Below, in pieces: positions 8,501 through 14,504 of a stretch of 64,000 nucleotides of DNA. Within the stretch, counting starts at the first letter, position 1; each line of letters begins with the position of its first letter. Source of the DNA: a virus; IMG/VR virus record IMGVR_UViG_3300017786_000003, positions 43,861 to 107,860 of that record; one strand, 5' to 3'. Position numbers and translations under genes: made by a program. A model generated the notes under the pieces. It saw only the letters and a list, made by a program, of their open reading frames with translations, was not told the DNA's origin and ran no database searches.

Positions 8501-9208
8501 TCCAAGTAAATTACCAGTAGAACTAGACCCTATAGATTTATAACCTACACTTGTACCATCTGATATAATTAATTGACCAGCTGTTCCTGGTGGTAAAGGC
8601 TGTTGTATATTACTAGCGTTACCAACCCAGATGTTACCAAATGGAAGAGTTACTACCGGGTCATCATCTGACCAAACAACTCTACCATCAGCTAAAGATC
8701 TTAATACTCTGTTAGCAGCACCTGCTGCATTACCAGCAGAATCATGAACTTTGTTAAACAGTGTTGTAGCATTTGTTGTGTCTCCTGACGTACCTAATTC
8801 AACTCTTAATTTTAATACACTATTTTTATCAACCTCCAGATTATCATCAACATTTAAATTTCCATTAACTATTATTGAATCAGCAACAGCATTTTGAATC
8901 ATGATACTATCTTTGATAGCAGGATTTTGTACTAAACATGTTCCTACAGCTGTACTGCTATACATAGGTACTCTATGTTCTGTTGCAACACCGTCTTGTA
9001 AGACAACATTAGTTAGTATATCACATTTAATATCTCCGTATTTAACTGCAAAAGGCTCCATTCTTGGAGCGTAAGTACCACCGTGGTTATTTAAAGTACT
9101 GGTTTGGTATAAACGTCCAATCTCTAAATAGTCTTTTTGACTATCTAGTTTAAGCTGTTTTTTATTTCTCTTTAATAGGCCTAATACCTCTTGTATGAAA
9201 ACACTCAT
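5552..9208 (-). CDS. Long repetitive tail fibre (1218 residues)
   Basis: A fibre-type protein rich in T, S, G, N, V and I. Its N-terminus (VLGLLKR ... YLEIGR) matches the first about 35 residues of two other fibres in this window, suggesting a common virion-docking segment. The central part carries six related modules with the pattern [YFI]-[VA]-G-[TAS]-[DS]-N-x-I ... D-x-[DS]-D-x-[ND]-T-[VLI]-K-[KR], separated by variable beta-rich linkers, plus one more divergent copy nearer the N-terminus. The C-terminal 100 residues (from about YFSFGVSGIV) differ and probably form the receptor-binding tip. No enzymatic domain and no S74 chaperone is seen. The start is the ATG at 9208. Confidence 0.85.
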   Translation of the reverse strand: MSVFIQEVLGLLKRNKKQLKLDSQKDYLEIGRLYQTSTLNNHGGTYAPRMEPFAVKYGDIKCDILTNVVLQDGVATEHRVPMYSSTAVGTCLVQNPAIKDSIMIQNAVADSIIVNGNLNVDDNLEVDKNSVLKLRVELGTSGDTTNATTLFNKVHDSAGNAAGAANRVLRSLADGRVVWSDDDPVVTLPFGNIWVGNASNIQQPLPPGTAGQLIISDGTSVGYKSIGSSSTGNLLGSNVISTGSAIEIGTTILNLADLSTNAVIADKLMIYDESADSNKSIKLGDLASSLSFVTGTGVATRVAFWSAADTLSSDANLFWHNSDDCLAIGVPSQSTANTSLSIKHPGDRPSIIKIDSNNNDVSDITAQIMLFDAVGQAGIKNEIRQVGWDGSGAGGSQLEFIQTTDGVAATAMILRQGGVGINTVPTQKLDVNGNVRLRSGLYDGTNAVGTNGQILSSTGSGTAWINAGSGTISQIDEGDGITVTNGTGPTATVAVDYVGADNFILSAGAGVIDIATDTLVFNDVNAGNTVKRAVIQDILRSDSFGIQGDGGVVQQITGGETINFVGQAGLDFSVAGGTPNVAQIALDIAGTDNFIEVQTAGTPATGDFILFSDIDDSNTVKKSLVSALPFNNLTTLNLSLTTGNTTPFAGSISGSTLNLSLNKFGGGNVVGYVPDSSGSAQSTTFLRADGTWQVPAGGGGGSTTVNAGTGITVTGTASSPIVNIDYVGTDNAILAASTETPTDADSIWFSDASDSDTIKKNTLSNFFAAGNFIVSDGSNPQTINLGGTLTVAAANQASTFGGLTVNTSTTDTITIGVDIAGSDNLIMARATESNPATLDYYMFSDTSDGNTLKKQQIYLMPGFYNGFTLQADTNPAQVVNTDENFDIAGGTGLTTVITEASTGPGPLTTNTVTVNHTDSISAGTSAHPASITVNSTGHITSITAGSAPPAGTVTSITAGEALEIESGSSTVNPTIGVKFVGADNLVKVPGAGSADIADEIIFNDADDSNTVKRVAISALPLVTSLTAGTGCSEAGSGTTGTLTLNVGAGAGLKANADDIAVEYVGTSSVIQSAQNASGSIPDGSDLIIYQDVDDANKVKYTEVKNLVVSDPGPSDYFSFGVSGIVNQGDSTYPGNNQVAYNSGTGLFTITFNQTRPSANYLVQCTIVKSMGNASILSFVTRNHTTTGFQGEVIGTNGTSAVVGFKGAQTYEITCTMYQ
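5900..7740 (-). repeat. Six degenerate protein-level repeats in the fibre
   Basis: Each unit contains a V/A-G-[TAS]-[DS]-N strand followed about 20 residues later by a D-x-x-D-x-[ND]-[TK]-[VLI]-K turn. Examples start near nucleotides 7725, 7445, 7040, 6760, 6270 and 6020. The units differ at many positions, so DNA-level identity is low, and spacing varies (roughly 240-490 bases). They are likely trimeric shaft modules. Confidence 0.7.
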
Positions 9209-9219
9209 GATTTATTTTT

Positions 9220-9564
9220 TTATAAGTACAGTGCAGCTAATTTAATGTTAGCTTGTGCTGAACAAGTTATTTTTATGTTACCATCAACATCATTAAAAGC
9301 ATCAACTTCAAATGGTCCTAAGAAGCCAATTTCTCCTGCAGCTAAATTTAAAACTGCATTTTCTTTCTTTAATGTACCTAGTAAGGGATCTATAACTGTA
9401 GTAACTACCGGAACTACGGTAGCAGTAATAGCTCCACCACTTGTATTCTGCACCCAGAAAAATTCTTTTGATGTATTCTTAAGTTTATCACCACCTGCAG
9501 CTGGAGTAACCGTGGTAGGTTCTAAACCAGCTTGTGTTATTTGTTGTGCTGTTATTTGTGCCAT
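9220..9564 (-). CDS. Small beta-sandwich-like virion protein
   Basis: A 114-residue protein of alternating hydrophobic residues and glycine/threonine turns (ITATVVPVVTTVIDP; LNLAAGEIGFLGPFE). It resembles small phage capsid decoration or fibre-associated beta-sandwich proteins; the start 'QITQAGLEPT' is typical of that kind. No cysteines or catalytic motifs are present. It lies 11 bases upstream of the large fibre gene, preceded by an A-rich leader without Shine-Dalgarno. The exact role is unresolved. Confidence 0.65.
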   Translation of the reverse strand: MAQITAQQITQAGLEPTTVTPAAGGDKLKNTSKEFFWVQNTSGGAITATVVPVVTTVIDPLLGTLKKENAVLNLAAGEIGFLGPFEVDAFNDVDGNIKITCSAQANIKLAALYL

Positions 9565-9574
9565 GATTTAATTT

Positions 9575-9796
9575 TTAACTATTTCTATATCCATTTTTAA
9601 AAGCTGCTGACTGAACTGGTTCTGATGCTCTTGTGGACTTCATATCACACACAATACCGGCTTTAGCCAATCTTTGTCTTTTAGCAACTTTTTTTGCATT
9701 TCTCTTTTGTTGGGACTTCTGATATTGAGAAGTAGGGTTAAAGTACCCATTAGGTACATTACCATCTCCCAGCGGGAATGATATCTTCTTTGCCAT
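9575..9796 (-). CDS. Small basic protein
   Basis: A 73-residue protein with a strongly basic middle (KRNAKKVAKRQRLAKAG) and a polar, glycine/asparagine-rich N-terminus. No family is recognised. It is one of a string of small lysine/arginine-rich genes here that could encode virion-packaged or DNA-binding proteins. It is preceded by the recurrent leader AAATAGAAATTATG, in which the TAG ends the tiny upstream CDGSH gene. Confidence 0.65.
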   Translation of the reverse strand: MAKKISFPLGDGNVPNGYFNPTSQYQKSQQKRNAKKVAKRQRLAKAGIVCDMKSTRASEPVQSAAFKNGYRNS

Positions 9797-9801
9797 AATT
9801 T

Positions 9802-9885
9802 CTATTTATTAAGTAGATGTGATCCATCACAGATTCCATCAGGATTCTGAGTATTACCACATACACATTGAGTTCTATTTTTCAT
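9802..9885 (-). CDS. 27-residue CDGSH-type iron-sulfur microprotein
   Basis: A tiny ORF, 27 residues, containing CVCGNTQNPDGICDGSH. This matches the signature of CDGSH iron-sulfur domains (C-x-C ... T ... P ... C-D-G-S-H), in which three Cys and one His ligate a [2Fe-2S] cluster. The spacing between T and the third Cys is one residue longer than in mitoNEET, as in the 'TKNPxGxCDGSH' forms I recall from Bacteroidota. The ATG lies one base after the upstream TAA, and the stop is 5 bases before the next ATG, so it is tightly packed in the operon. All four ligands are present. Its function in a phage is unknown. Confidence 0.7.
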   Translation of the reverse strand: MKNRTQCVCGNTQNPDGICDGSHLLNK

Positions 9886-9886
9886 A

Positions 9887-10162
9887 TTATTTTTTCATTT
9901 TACCTAAAGTTAATGCTAACCTTGCACGTTGTGCAGTCTTACCACTACCTTTAGCTTTTTGTCTCAACCAAGACTTCTTAATAGTTCCATCAGCTTTCAT
10001 TGCTCCTGCTCTTTTAGCAGTTGCTTTTAAGGCTCCTGGCTTTTTAATTGCCCCCTTGATCCAGTTCTTACCAGATTTTTTTGCACCACCTTTTTTATAA
10101 GACACTACACTCTTAGGCATAGTTCCTTTTTTCTTAGCTGGCTTAATTTTTTTTGCTGGCAT
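9887..10162 (-). CDS. Very basic small protein of a widespread phage family
   Basis: A 91-residue protein with about a third lysine/arginine and almost no acidic residues. A recognisable core runs WIKGAIKKPGALKATAK, then a GTIKKSWL turn and a C-terminal helix RARLALTLGKMKK. Similar 'GAIKKPGAL' proteins are common in phages and their function is not established. Charge suggests binding to DNA inside the head. One YKKGG sequence precedes the core, related to the QxGG sites elsewhere in the operon. Confidence 0.75.
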   Translation of the reverse strand: MPAKKIKPAKKKGTMPKSVVSYKKGGAKKSGKNWIKGAIKKPGALKATAKRAGAMKADGTIKKSWLRQKAKGSGKTAQRARLALTLGKMKK

Positions 10163-10167
10163 AATTA

Positions 10168-10581
10168 CTATTTTTTACTTCTTCTTCCTTGAGCACTTGA
10201 TCTGTTACCAGAATAAGCTCTTTTACCTGCAGCTCTTTTAGCTCCTTTACTTTCATTTCTTCTAGACTTCATAGATTGTTTTTTCTTACCTCTTCTCATT
10301 CCTAGAGATTCATCTAATCTAGAATTGTATCCTTGCTTTTTCTTCTTTTTAACTGCTCCTCCTTTTTTATAAACATCCATTACATCTCCTCCTTCTTGCA
10401 TTCCCATGAGACCTCCCATATCTGCAAATTTTCTTTGTTTATTCATTCTTTCTGGAGAGACAAATGGGTCTCCATCTCCGGTAGTCATACCCATTCTTGC
10501 GTACATTTTTTGACCACCCTTTTGTTTTTTCATAAGTTTATCTAACTTTTTACTTGCTTTATAACCTGATTGTGCTGGCAT
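10168..10581 (-). CDS. Basic protein with QxGG sites
   Basis: A 137-residue, very basic protein. Around residues 19-75 it has KQKGG, MQEGG and YKKGG sites separated by polar linkers, followed by a nearly pure basic tail rich in K, R, S and G. No fold is recognised. The QxGG sites match those in the large ejected proteins further right, suggesting the same processing or assembly signal. The tail could neutralise packaged DNA. It starts after the leader AAAAAATAGAAATCATG. Confidence 0.65.
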   Translation of the reverse strand: MPAQSGYKASKKLDKLMKKQKGGQKMYARMGMTTGDGDPFVSPERMNKQRKFADMGGLMGMQEGGDVMDVYKKGGAVKKKKKQGYNSRLDESLGMRRGKKKQSMKSRRNESKGAKRAAGKRAYSGNRSSAQGRRSKK

Positions 10582-10593
10582 GATTTCTATTTT

Positions 10594-11061
10594 TTATTTG
10601 TTATTACTAATTGACTTAAATTTTTCTGCCCCTCTGCTTCCAAAGTAGGCTACATAAACGGTAATGAGAAGTGACTTGAGTAAATCTACCCAGCCAGCAT
10701 CAATACCAAACTCTATGTCAAAACCATCTAACAAAATAAATATAACTAATGAAACAGTTAAAAATATTAATGTTAAAGGTCTTGTGTTCTTACTTAGATA
10801 TGAATCAGATTGCATATCCGCCTGCCATCTTTTGCTGACTTCTTGCATCTCAACCATATCCATCTCTAAAAGCTTTAATGCTTTTTCTTTATCTTCTGGT
10901 GGTAACACAGCAGGGTCTTCCTTCTCTATAAGAGATTTAACCATGCCAAGTACACCTGCATCTGGAAGTAAGTCTCCAGCTACGCCTAACAGACTAGGAA
11001 CTTTCTCAACAAGAAATTTTCCCACTCTGGTGTCTTTGAATTTTTTCTTTCCTTTGCTCAT
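10594..11061 (-). CDS. Holin-like membrane protein
   Basis: A 155-residue protein with a soluble helical N-terminal part and two clear membrane helices near the C-terminus (PLTLIFLTVSLVIFILL and LLKSLLITVYVAYFG). The block RWQADMQSDSYLSKNTRPL directly before the first helix and the YFGSRGAEK end fit the three-helix phage holin family (GTA_holin_3TM-like) seen in Bacteroidota phages. Holins make the inner-membrane lesion that times lysis. The neighbouring gene encodes another membrane protein, so the pair may be a lysis unit. No endolysin was found beside it. Confidence 0.6.
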   Translation of the reverse strand: MSKGKKKFKDTRVGKFLVEKVPSLLGVAGDLLPDAGVLGMVKSLIEKEDPAVLPPEDKEKALKLLEMDMVEMQEVSKRWQADMQSDSYLSKNTRPLTLIFLTVSLVIFILLDGFDIEFGIDAGWVDLLKSLLITVYVAYFGSRGAEKFKSISNNK

Positions 11062-11063
11062 AA

Positions 11064-11471
11064 TTATTTTTTCTTACTTGCAGTTACTTTACTTTCACCT
11101 TTAGTTACTGTAACATCTGTGTCAGTAACATCTACCTGCATTGGATCATCTTCTTTATCAGACAACTCTTTAATCAAGCTCTTAATTATTTCTAACTCAG
11201 GCTTCTCTTCTTTTTCTTTTGCTCCAACTATATGTTGTAATATACCTATCAATGCCATTGCTGCTGTAGATACCAAACCAATAACTGCTGTTAGTGCTCC
11301 ACCTTCTAAAGCTGTAGAACTTACTACACCTATTACTACTAATACTGTGATATAATTTATAGCATGTTTACCTAAATGTTTAGATGCTATTTCTTTAGCT
11401 GTACTTTGAGCTACAATTTTATCAATCTCAATCTTTGCTAATACTTCTTCTTTTAATTTTTCTCTACTCAT
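11064..11471 (-). CDS. Membrane protein next to holin-like gene
   Basis: A 135-residue protein with two hydrophobic helices (about residues 39-56, YITVLVVIGVVSSTAL, and 58-83, GALTAVIGLVSTAAMALIGIL) joined by a short glycine turn. They are flanked by an amphipathic N-terminal helix and a charged C-terminal tail. The topology suits a second holin, antiholin or membrane-anchored scaffold. It ends two bases before the holin-like ATG, implying co-translation. No family is recognised with confidence. Confidence 0.6.
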   Translation of the reverse strand: MSREKLKEEVLAKIEIDKIVAQSTAKEIASKHLGKHAINYITVLVVIGVVSSTALEGGALTAVIGLVSTAAMALIGILQHIVGAKEKEEKPELEIIKSLIKELSDKEDDPMQVDVTDTDVTVTKGESKVTASKKK

Positions 11472-11474
11472 AAC

Positions 11475-12317
11475 TTAAGGATATATTCTTATTTCTACTC
11501 CTGTTCTTATTAATTCACTGTCACCAAGACTACCATTTTCCTGGGTGCTTAACTGAAAGCTTGCAGTAGTAGCACCAAATATATTAATCACTACTGTTTG
11601 ATTTTTTAAATTACCTTGTACAGGTGCAAAAAATACTTTATCCATATCAGCTAGAGCTGTGTCCCAAGTACCTCTATACACTCCTGTAGTTATACGTGTC
11701 CAAGTAATATTATTACCTGTTGTATTTTCTAATACTGTTGCAGCTGGTGCACCGGTTCCAGATTGATTTAACAAAGCAGTGTAGCTTGTATACGGCCTTC
11801 CACCTGTGGAATTTATTGTTATTTCATTTGCACTTTGTGACACAGTAACATTTGTACCTTGCACAATACTTCTAAAATTAAGGGTCTCCCCTACTTTATC
11901 TTTAAAAATTTGTGATCCACCACCTACATTTGCTGCAGTATTTGGTTCACCACTTGTTGTTATCTCTACATAATCATCATCTGATGAATTAGCAAGAGTA
12001 AGGTTGCTGCTCAGAGACTTTAGTGATCTAAAATAAACAGTACATGTTTCTTCAACATCATCAGATTCTGTCTTCTGATATACTTGACCTGTGCCAGCAG
12101 CTGGATTAGCTGGAGAATTTGCGTGTGCACAATGTTCTGCAGCAACCTTAAAATCTCTCACCTTTATCACCTTTACACTTTTGTATGGTATAGGAGATGC
12201 TACACCTGTCATATCAGGCTTTTCATTCACCCCTAAAATCAATACATCGTCTAACTCAGCCTTCTTAGCAAAAACAGATCTTCTTATTAAACTTAATACA
12301 TCAGTTAAAATGTTCAT
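11475..12317 (-). CDS. Second fibre-like protein (280 residues)
   Basis: A beta-rich, T/N/S-rich protein. Its first about 30 residues (LTDVLSLIRR ... VLILG) align with those of the 1218- and 516-residue fibres, so it probably attaches to the same virion site. The rest contains two strand-rich segments, one with repeated NVTVSQSANEITINS-type alternation, and a C-terminal domain ending GVEIRIYP. There is no enzymatic motif. Its ATG overlaps the stop of the upstream 101-residue gene. It could be a short fibre, an adaptor or a fibre-cap protein. Confidence 0.65.
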   Translation of the reverse strand: MNILTDVLSLIRRSVFAKKAELDDVLILGVNEKPDMTGVASPIPYKSVKVIKVRDFKVAAEHCAHANSPANPAAGTGQVYQKTESDDVEETCTVYFRSLKSLSSNLTLANSSDDDYVEITTSGEPNTAANVGGGSQIFKDKVGETLNFRSIVQGTNVTVSQSANEITINSTGGRPYTSYTALLNQSGTGAPAATVLENTTGNNITWTRITTGVYRGTWDTALADMDKVFFAPVQGNLKNQTVVINIFGATTASFQLSTQENGSLGDSELIRTGVEIRIYP

Positions 12318-12619
12318 TTTTTCTTCTTCTTATTCTTTTTCTTATAAGAAGATGTCCATCCCCCTATCTTGTATGGTTGTTTTGATTCAGTACCATCTGC
12401 TCTTTTTGCATTCCTTAAAGCATTGCCTCCCTTTTGCATCTTATTTATTAAAGAGTTAAGAGATACATCTGCTAGGTCTAGTTCACCACCAAGCATTTTA
12501 CCAGATACGTCCATTGATCCTTCTTTAAGCATATCATCTATTGCGGCTGCTTGAGCCCCATGCATTTTAGATGCTTTCTTTAATGCACCAGATATTTCTT
12601 TTAACTTCTTCTTTGCCAT
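12314..12619 (-). CDS. Small lysine-rich protein with one QxGG site
   Basis: A 101-residue protein that opens with an amphipathic helix (LKKASKMHGAQAAAIDDML), continues with a polar helical region and an MQKGG site, and closes with a lysine tract. The 'HGAQA' helix recalls small conserved phage proteins of unknown role. It lies within the chain of overlapped small genes that leads into the fibre genes, and its stop overlaps the next start by four bases. No function can be assigned. Confidence 0.6.
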   Translation of the reverse strand: MAKKKLKEISGALKKASKMHGAQAAAIDDMLKEGSMDVSGKMLGGELDLADVSLNSLINKMQKGGNALRNAKRADGTESKQPYKIGGWTSSYKKKNKKKKK

Positions 12620-12624
12620 GTCTT

Positions 12625-12726
12625 TTACTTTTTACAATCCTTTTTTTTACATACCCCTTCTTTACACCAGCCTAAGCAAACGTATCCAAAGGTTATCCAT
12701 TTTATAAATACACAAATATTTCTCAT
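12625..12726 (-). CDS. 33-residue cysteine-rich membrane microprotein
   Basis: A tiny ORF whose ATG overlaps the TGA of the gene before it (ATGA). Its 33 residues comprise a hydrophobic segment (ICVFIKWITFGYVCLGW) and a C-terminal Cys/Lys cluster with CKEGVCKKKDCKK. Cysteines stand at 5, 17, 21, 26 and 31. The composition and overlapped start support a real gene. The C-terminal cysteines could bind a metal or form disulfides; neither is shown. Confidence 0.5.
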   Translation of the reverse strand: MRNICVFIKWITFGYVCLGWCKEGVCKKKDCKK

Positions 12727-12857
12727 TTTCCTTGTCCTCTATAGAGTTTTTTATAATTTTTACTTGACATCACACTTGAGTGTTTTGTCTTTGCATGAAT
12801 CCCAGGTCTTTTTCTTCTTCTAGGTTTCTCATAAGTTGAAGGGAGAATCCGTGCCAT
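12723..12857 (-). CDS. 44-residue conserved-type basic protein
   Basis: Encodes 44 residues starting MARILPSTYEKPRRRKRPG and ending SKNYKKLYRGQGK, strongly basic and without acidic runs. The sequence resembles very small phage proteins I associate with Bacteroidota phages. Its ATG overlaps the upstream stop (TAATG) and its stop overlaps the next start, so translation is coupled on both sides. It may be a nucleic-acid-binding or virion protein; the function is unknown. Confidence 0.6.
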   Translation of the reverse strand: MARILPSTYEKPRRRKRPGIHAKTKHSSVMSSKNYKKLYRGQGK

Positions 12858-13105
12858 TACTTCTTAGGCTTTCTTCCTTTACGCTTCTTTCCTGTTATTG
12901 CACCTGGTACGTCTCCAAGCTGATTACCTACTTCTTTTATTGCTCTAGCAACATCCGCTAGTTCAGCTTTAGTTAGTTGGTAATGTTCTAAACTTTTTTT
13001 CATAGCTGCAACAACTTTTTCATCTACTTCTGTCTTAGACCATAATTTTACCCAGTAATCTTGTGGGCTATAAGTCCATAATACATTTATAATTTTCTTA
13101 AACAT
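12857..13105 (-). CDS. Small helical protein, first gene of the fibre operon
   Basis: An 82-residue protein with an N-terminal hydrophobic/aromatic segment (FKKIINVLWTYSPQDYWVKLW), a helical middle (VVAAMKKSLEHYQLTKAELADVA, split by turns) and a basic tail ending KKRKGRKPKK. No known catalytic motif is present. It leads the minus-strand operon, with a likely promoter about 110 bases upstream in the divergent region. Confidence 0.65.
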   Translation of the reverse strand: MFKKIINVLWTYSPQDYWVKLWSKTEVDEKVVAAMKKSLEHYQLTKAELADVARAIKEVGNQLGDVPGAITGKKRKGRKPKK

Positions 13106-13183
13106 AATAAATTGTTTTACTCTTTATATAAATAATATACAAATTTTGTCTCACTTTAGCAACAGAATCCGTTATATATGTGC

Positions 13184-13191
13184 TATCTTTG
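13184..13191 (+). promoter_or_regulatory. Candidate -7 element for the nrd-side transcript
   Basis: TATCTTTG matches the TAnnTTTG -7 element of Bacteroidota promoters, 57 bases before the ATG at 13248. No convincing -33 TTTG was seen at the right distance, so this is weak. The 142-base region contains no coding sequence and separates divergent operons. Confidence 0.3.
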
Positions 13192-13213
13192 TTAGCCTTG
13201 TATCTATAATATA

Positions 13214-13246
13214 CAAAAATAAATTCACTAAAATAAATTAAATCAA
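13214..13246 (-). promoter_or_regulatory. Candidate Bacteroidota-type promoter for the fibre operon
   Basis: On the minus strand, TATTTTTG (13221-13214) matches the Bacteroidota -7 consensus TAnnTTTG. A TTG lies 22 bases further upstream (13246-13244), near the expected -33 position. This would give a leader of about 100 bases before the ATG at 13105. The call is made by eye and the surrounding AT-richness lowers its specificity. Confidence 0.35.
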
Positions 13247-13247
13247 C

Positions 13248-13436
13248 ATGGAAGAAACCGCAAATAAATCTAATTCATATACATTTAGTATAGATTTACT
13301 CCCTAAAGAAACTTTACTTGGAATACATACTGTAGATTGTCAAGTAGACTTAAATGAAGATGGAGTTTTACATGATATGAAAGGAATACAATTTGGTTTT
13401 ATATTTTTAACCATAAACTGTATGAAAATATATTAA
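13248..13436 (+). CDS. Small hypothetical protein before nrdB
   Basis: A 62-residue protein with a central YTFSIDLLPKETLLGIHTVD stretch, an acidic turn and a hydrophobic end. No family is recognised. It starts a plus-strand unit in the divergent region and is followed by a strong hairpin, so it may be transcribed alone or with nrdBA by read-through. It could be a small regulator, but nothing in the sequence shows that. Confidence 0.5.
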   Translation: MEETANKSNSYTFSIDLLPKETLLGIHTVDCQVDLNEDGVLHDMKGIQFGFIFLTINCMKIY

Positions 13437-13462
13437 TTTTTCATACATTATAATTACTTGAC

Positions 13463-13498
13463 AGCTGCACTGCTCACTAGCAGGAGTGCAGCTATTTT
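13463..13498 (+). terminator. Hairpin between small gene and nrdB
   Basis: AGCTGCACT (13463-13471) pairs perfectly with AGTGCAGCT (13485-13493), followed by ATTTTAT. An inner GCT/AGC pairing can extend the structure. It ends about 30 bases before the nrdB ATG, so it may attenuate rather than simply end transcription. Confidence 0.6.
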
Positions 13499-13524
13499 AT
13501 CTATAACAAATAAACATCCTTAAT

Positions 13525-14502
13525 ATGAAAGACATCTTTAAACCTAGACTCAATATTCTACCCTATGAATACCCACAATTATTAGCATATAAAGATGCCA
13601 TTAGACATTCCTATTGGATTGATACAGAATTTAATTTTACTGAAGATATACAGGACTTTAAAGTGACTATTAATCCTAGAGAAAGAGATGTTATAAAAAA
13701 GACTATGTTAGCTATTGCACAAATAGAAGTTAATGTTAAAACTTTCTGGGCTGACATATATAAACGTATGCCTATTACAGAGATAGGAGATGTAGGAATG
13801 ACATTTGCTGAGTCAGAAGTAAGACATAAAGATGCTTATGCTAGACTGTTGAGAATCTTAGGTTTAGAAGAAGAATTTAAAAATGTTGTTGAGGTACCAG
13901 CAATAAAAGGAAGGCTTAAATATTTAAAAAAATATTTAGATGGTACAAGATCTAAAGACAACAAAATGTATACTAAATCTGTTTTACTATTCTCTTTATT
14001 TATAGAGCATGTTAGTTTGTTTAGCCAGTTCTTAATTATGATGAGCTTTAATAAAGAAAAGAATGTACTAAAGGGTATATCTAATGTTGTAGAAGCAACA
14101 AGCAAAGAAGAAGAAATACACGGTAACTTTGGAGCAGAGTTAATTAATATTATTAAAGAAGAAAACCCGGAATGGTTTGACAAAGACTTTGAAGATCTAA
14201 TACACTCAGCATGCAATAAAGCATATAAAGCAGAGTGTTGTATATTGGACTGGATATTTGAAAAAGGAGAACTAGACTTCTTACCAAAAGAAACTATAAA
14301 GAATTTTATCAAGAATAGATTCAATAATTCACTTGAAAAAATTGGGATGCCAACTTTATTTATTGTAGATTTGGATCTGTTAGAGTCTACAGAATGGTTT
14401 GACATTGAGGTTACTGCAACAAAAGAAGGAGACTTCTTCTACAAGAAAAGTGTTGACTATAATAAAAAGAGTAAAAGCATAACTGAAGATGACTTATTTT
14501 AA
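13525..14502 (+). CDS. nrdB: Ribonucleotide reductase, class I beta subunit
   Basis: A 325-residue radical-generating subunit of aerobic ribonucleotide reductase. The di-metal ligands are visible in order: D77 (FWADIYKRMP), E98 and H101 (ESEVRHKDAY), E161 (LFIEHVSLF), E196 and H199 (EEEIHGNFG). Tyr105, four residues after His101, occupies the radical tyrosine position. The C-terminus is acidic and ends EDDLF, as expected for the tail that docks into NrdA. It reduces ribonucleotides to deoxyribonucleotides together with the next gene, two bases downstream. Length is slightly shorter than the E. coli subunit. This supplies dNTPs for phage replication. Confidence 0.93.
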   Translation: MKDIFKPRLNILPYEYPQLLAYKDAIRHSYWIDTEFNFTEDIQDFKVTINPRERDVIKKTMLAIAQIEVNVKTFWADIYKRMPITEIGDVGMTFAESEVRHKDAYARLLRILGLEEEFKNVVEVPAIKGRLKYLKKYLDGTRSKDNKMYTKSVLLFSLFIEHVSLFSQFLIMMSFNKEKNVLKGISNVVEATSKEEEIHGNFGAELINIIKEENPEWFDKDFEDLIHSACNKAYKAECCILDWIFEKGELDFLPKETIKNFIKNRFNNSLEKIGMPTLFIVDLDLLESTEWFDIEVTATKEGDFFYKKSVDYNKKSKSITEDDLF

Positions 14503-14504
14503 TT

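Noticed and set aside
13836-14405. A 189-residue minus-strand frame within nrdB
   Set aside because: nrdB has all its metal ligands in the plus frame. The antisense product has no motif and is a frame shadow.
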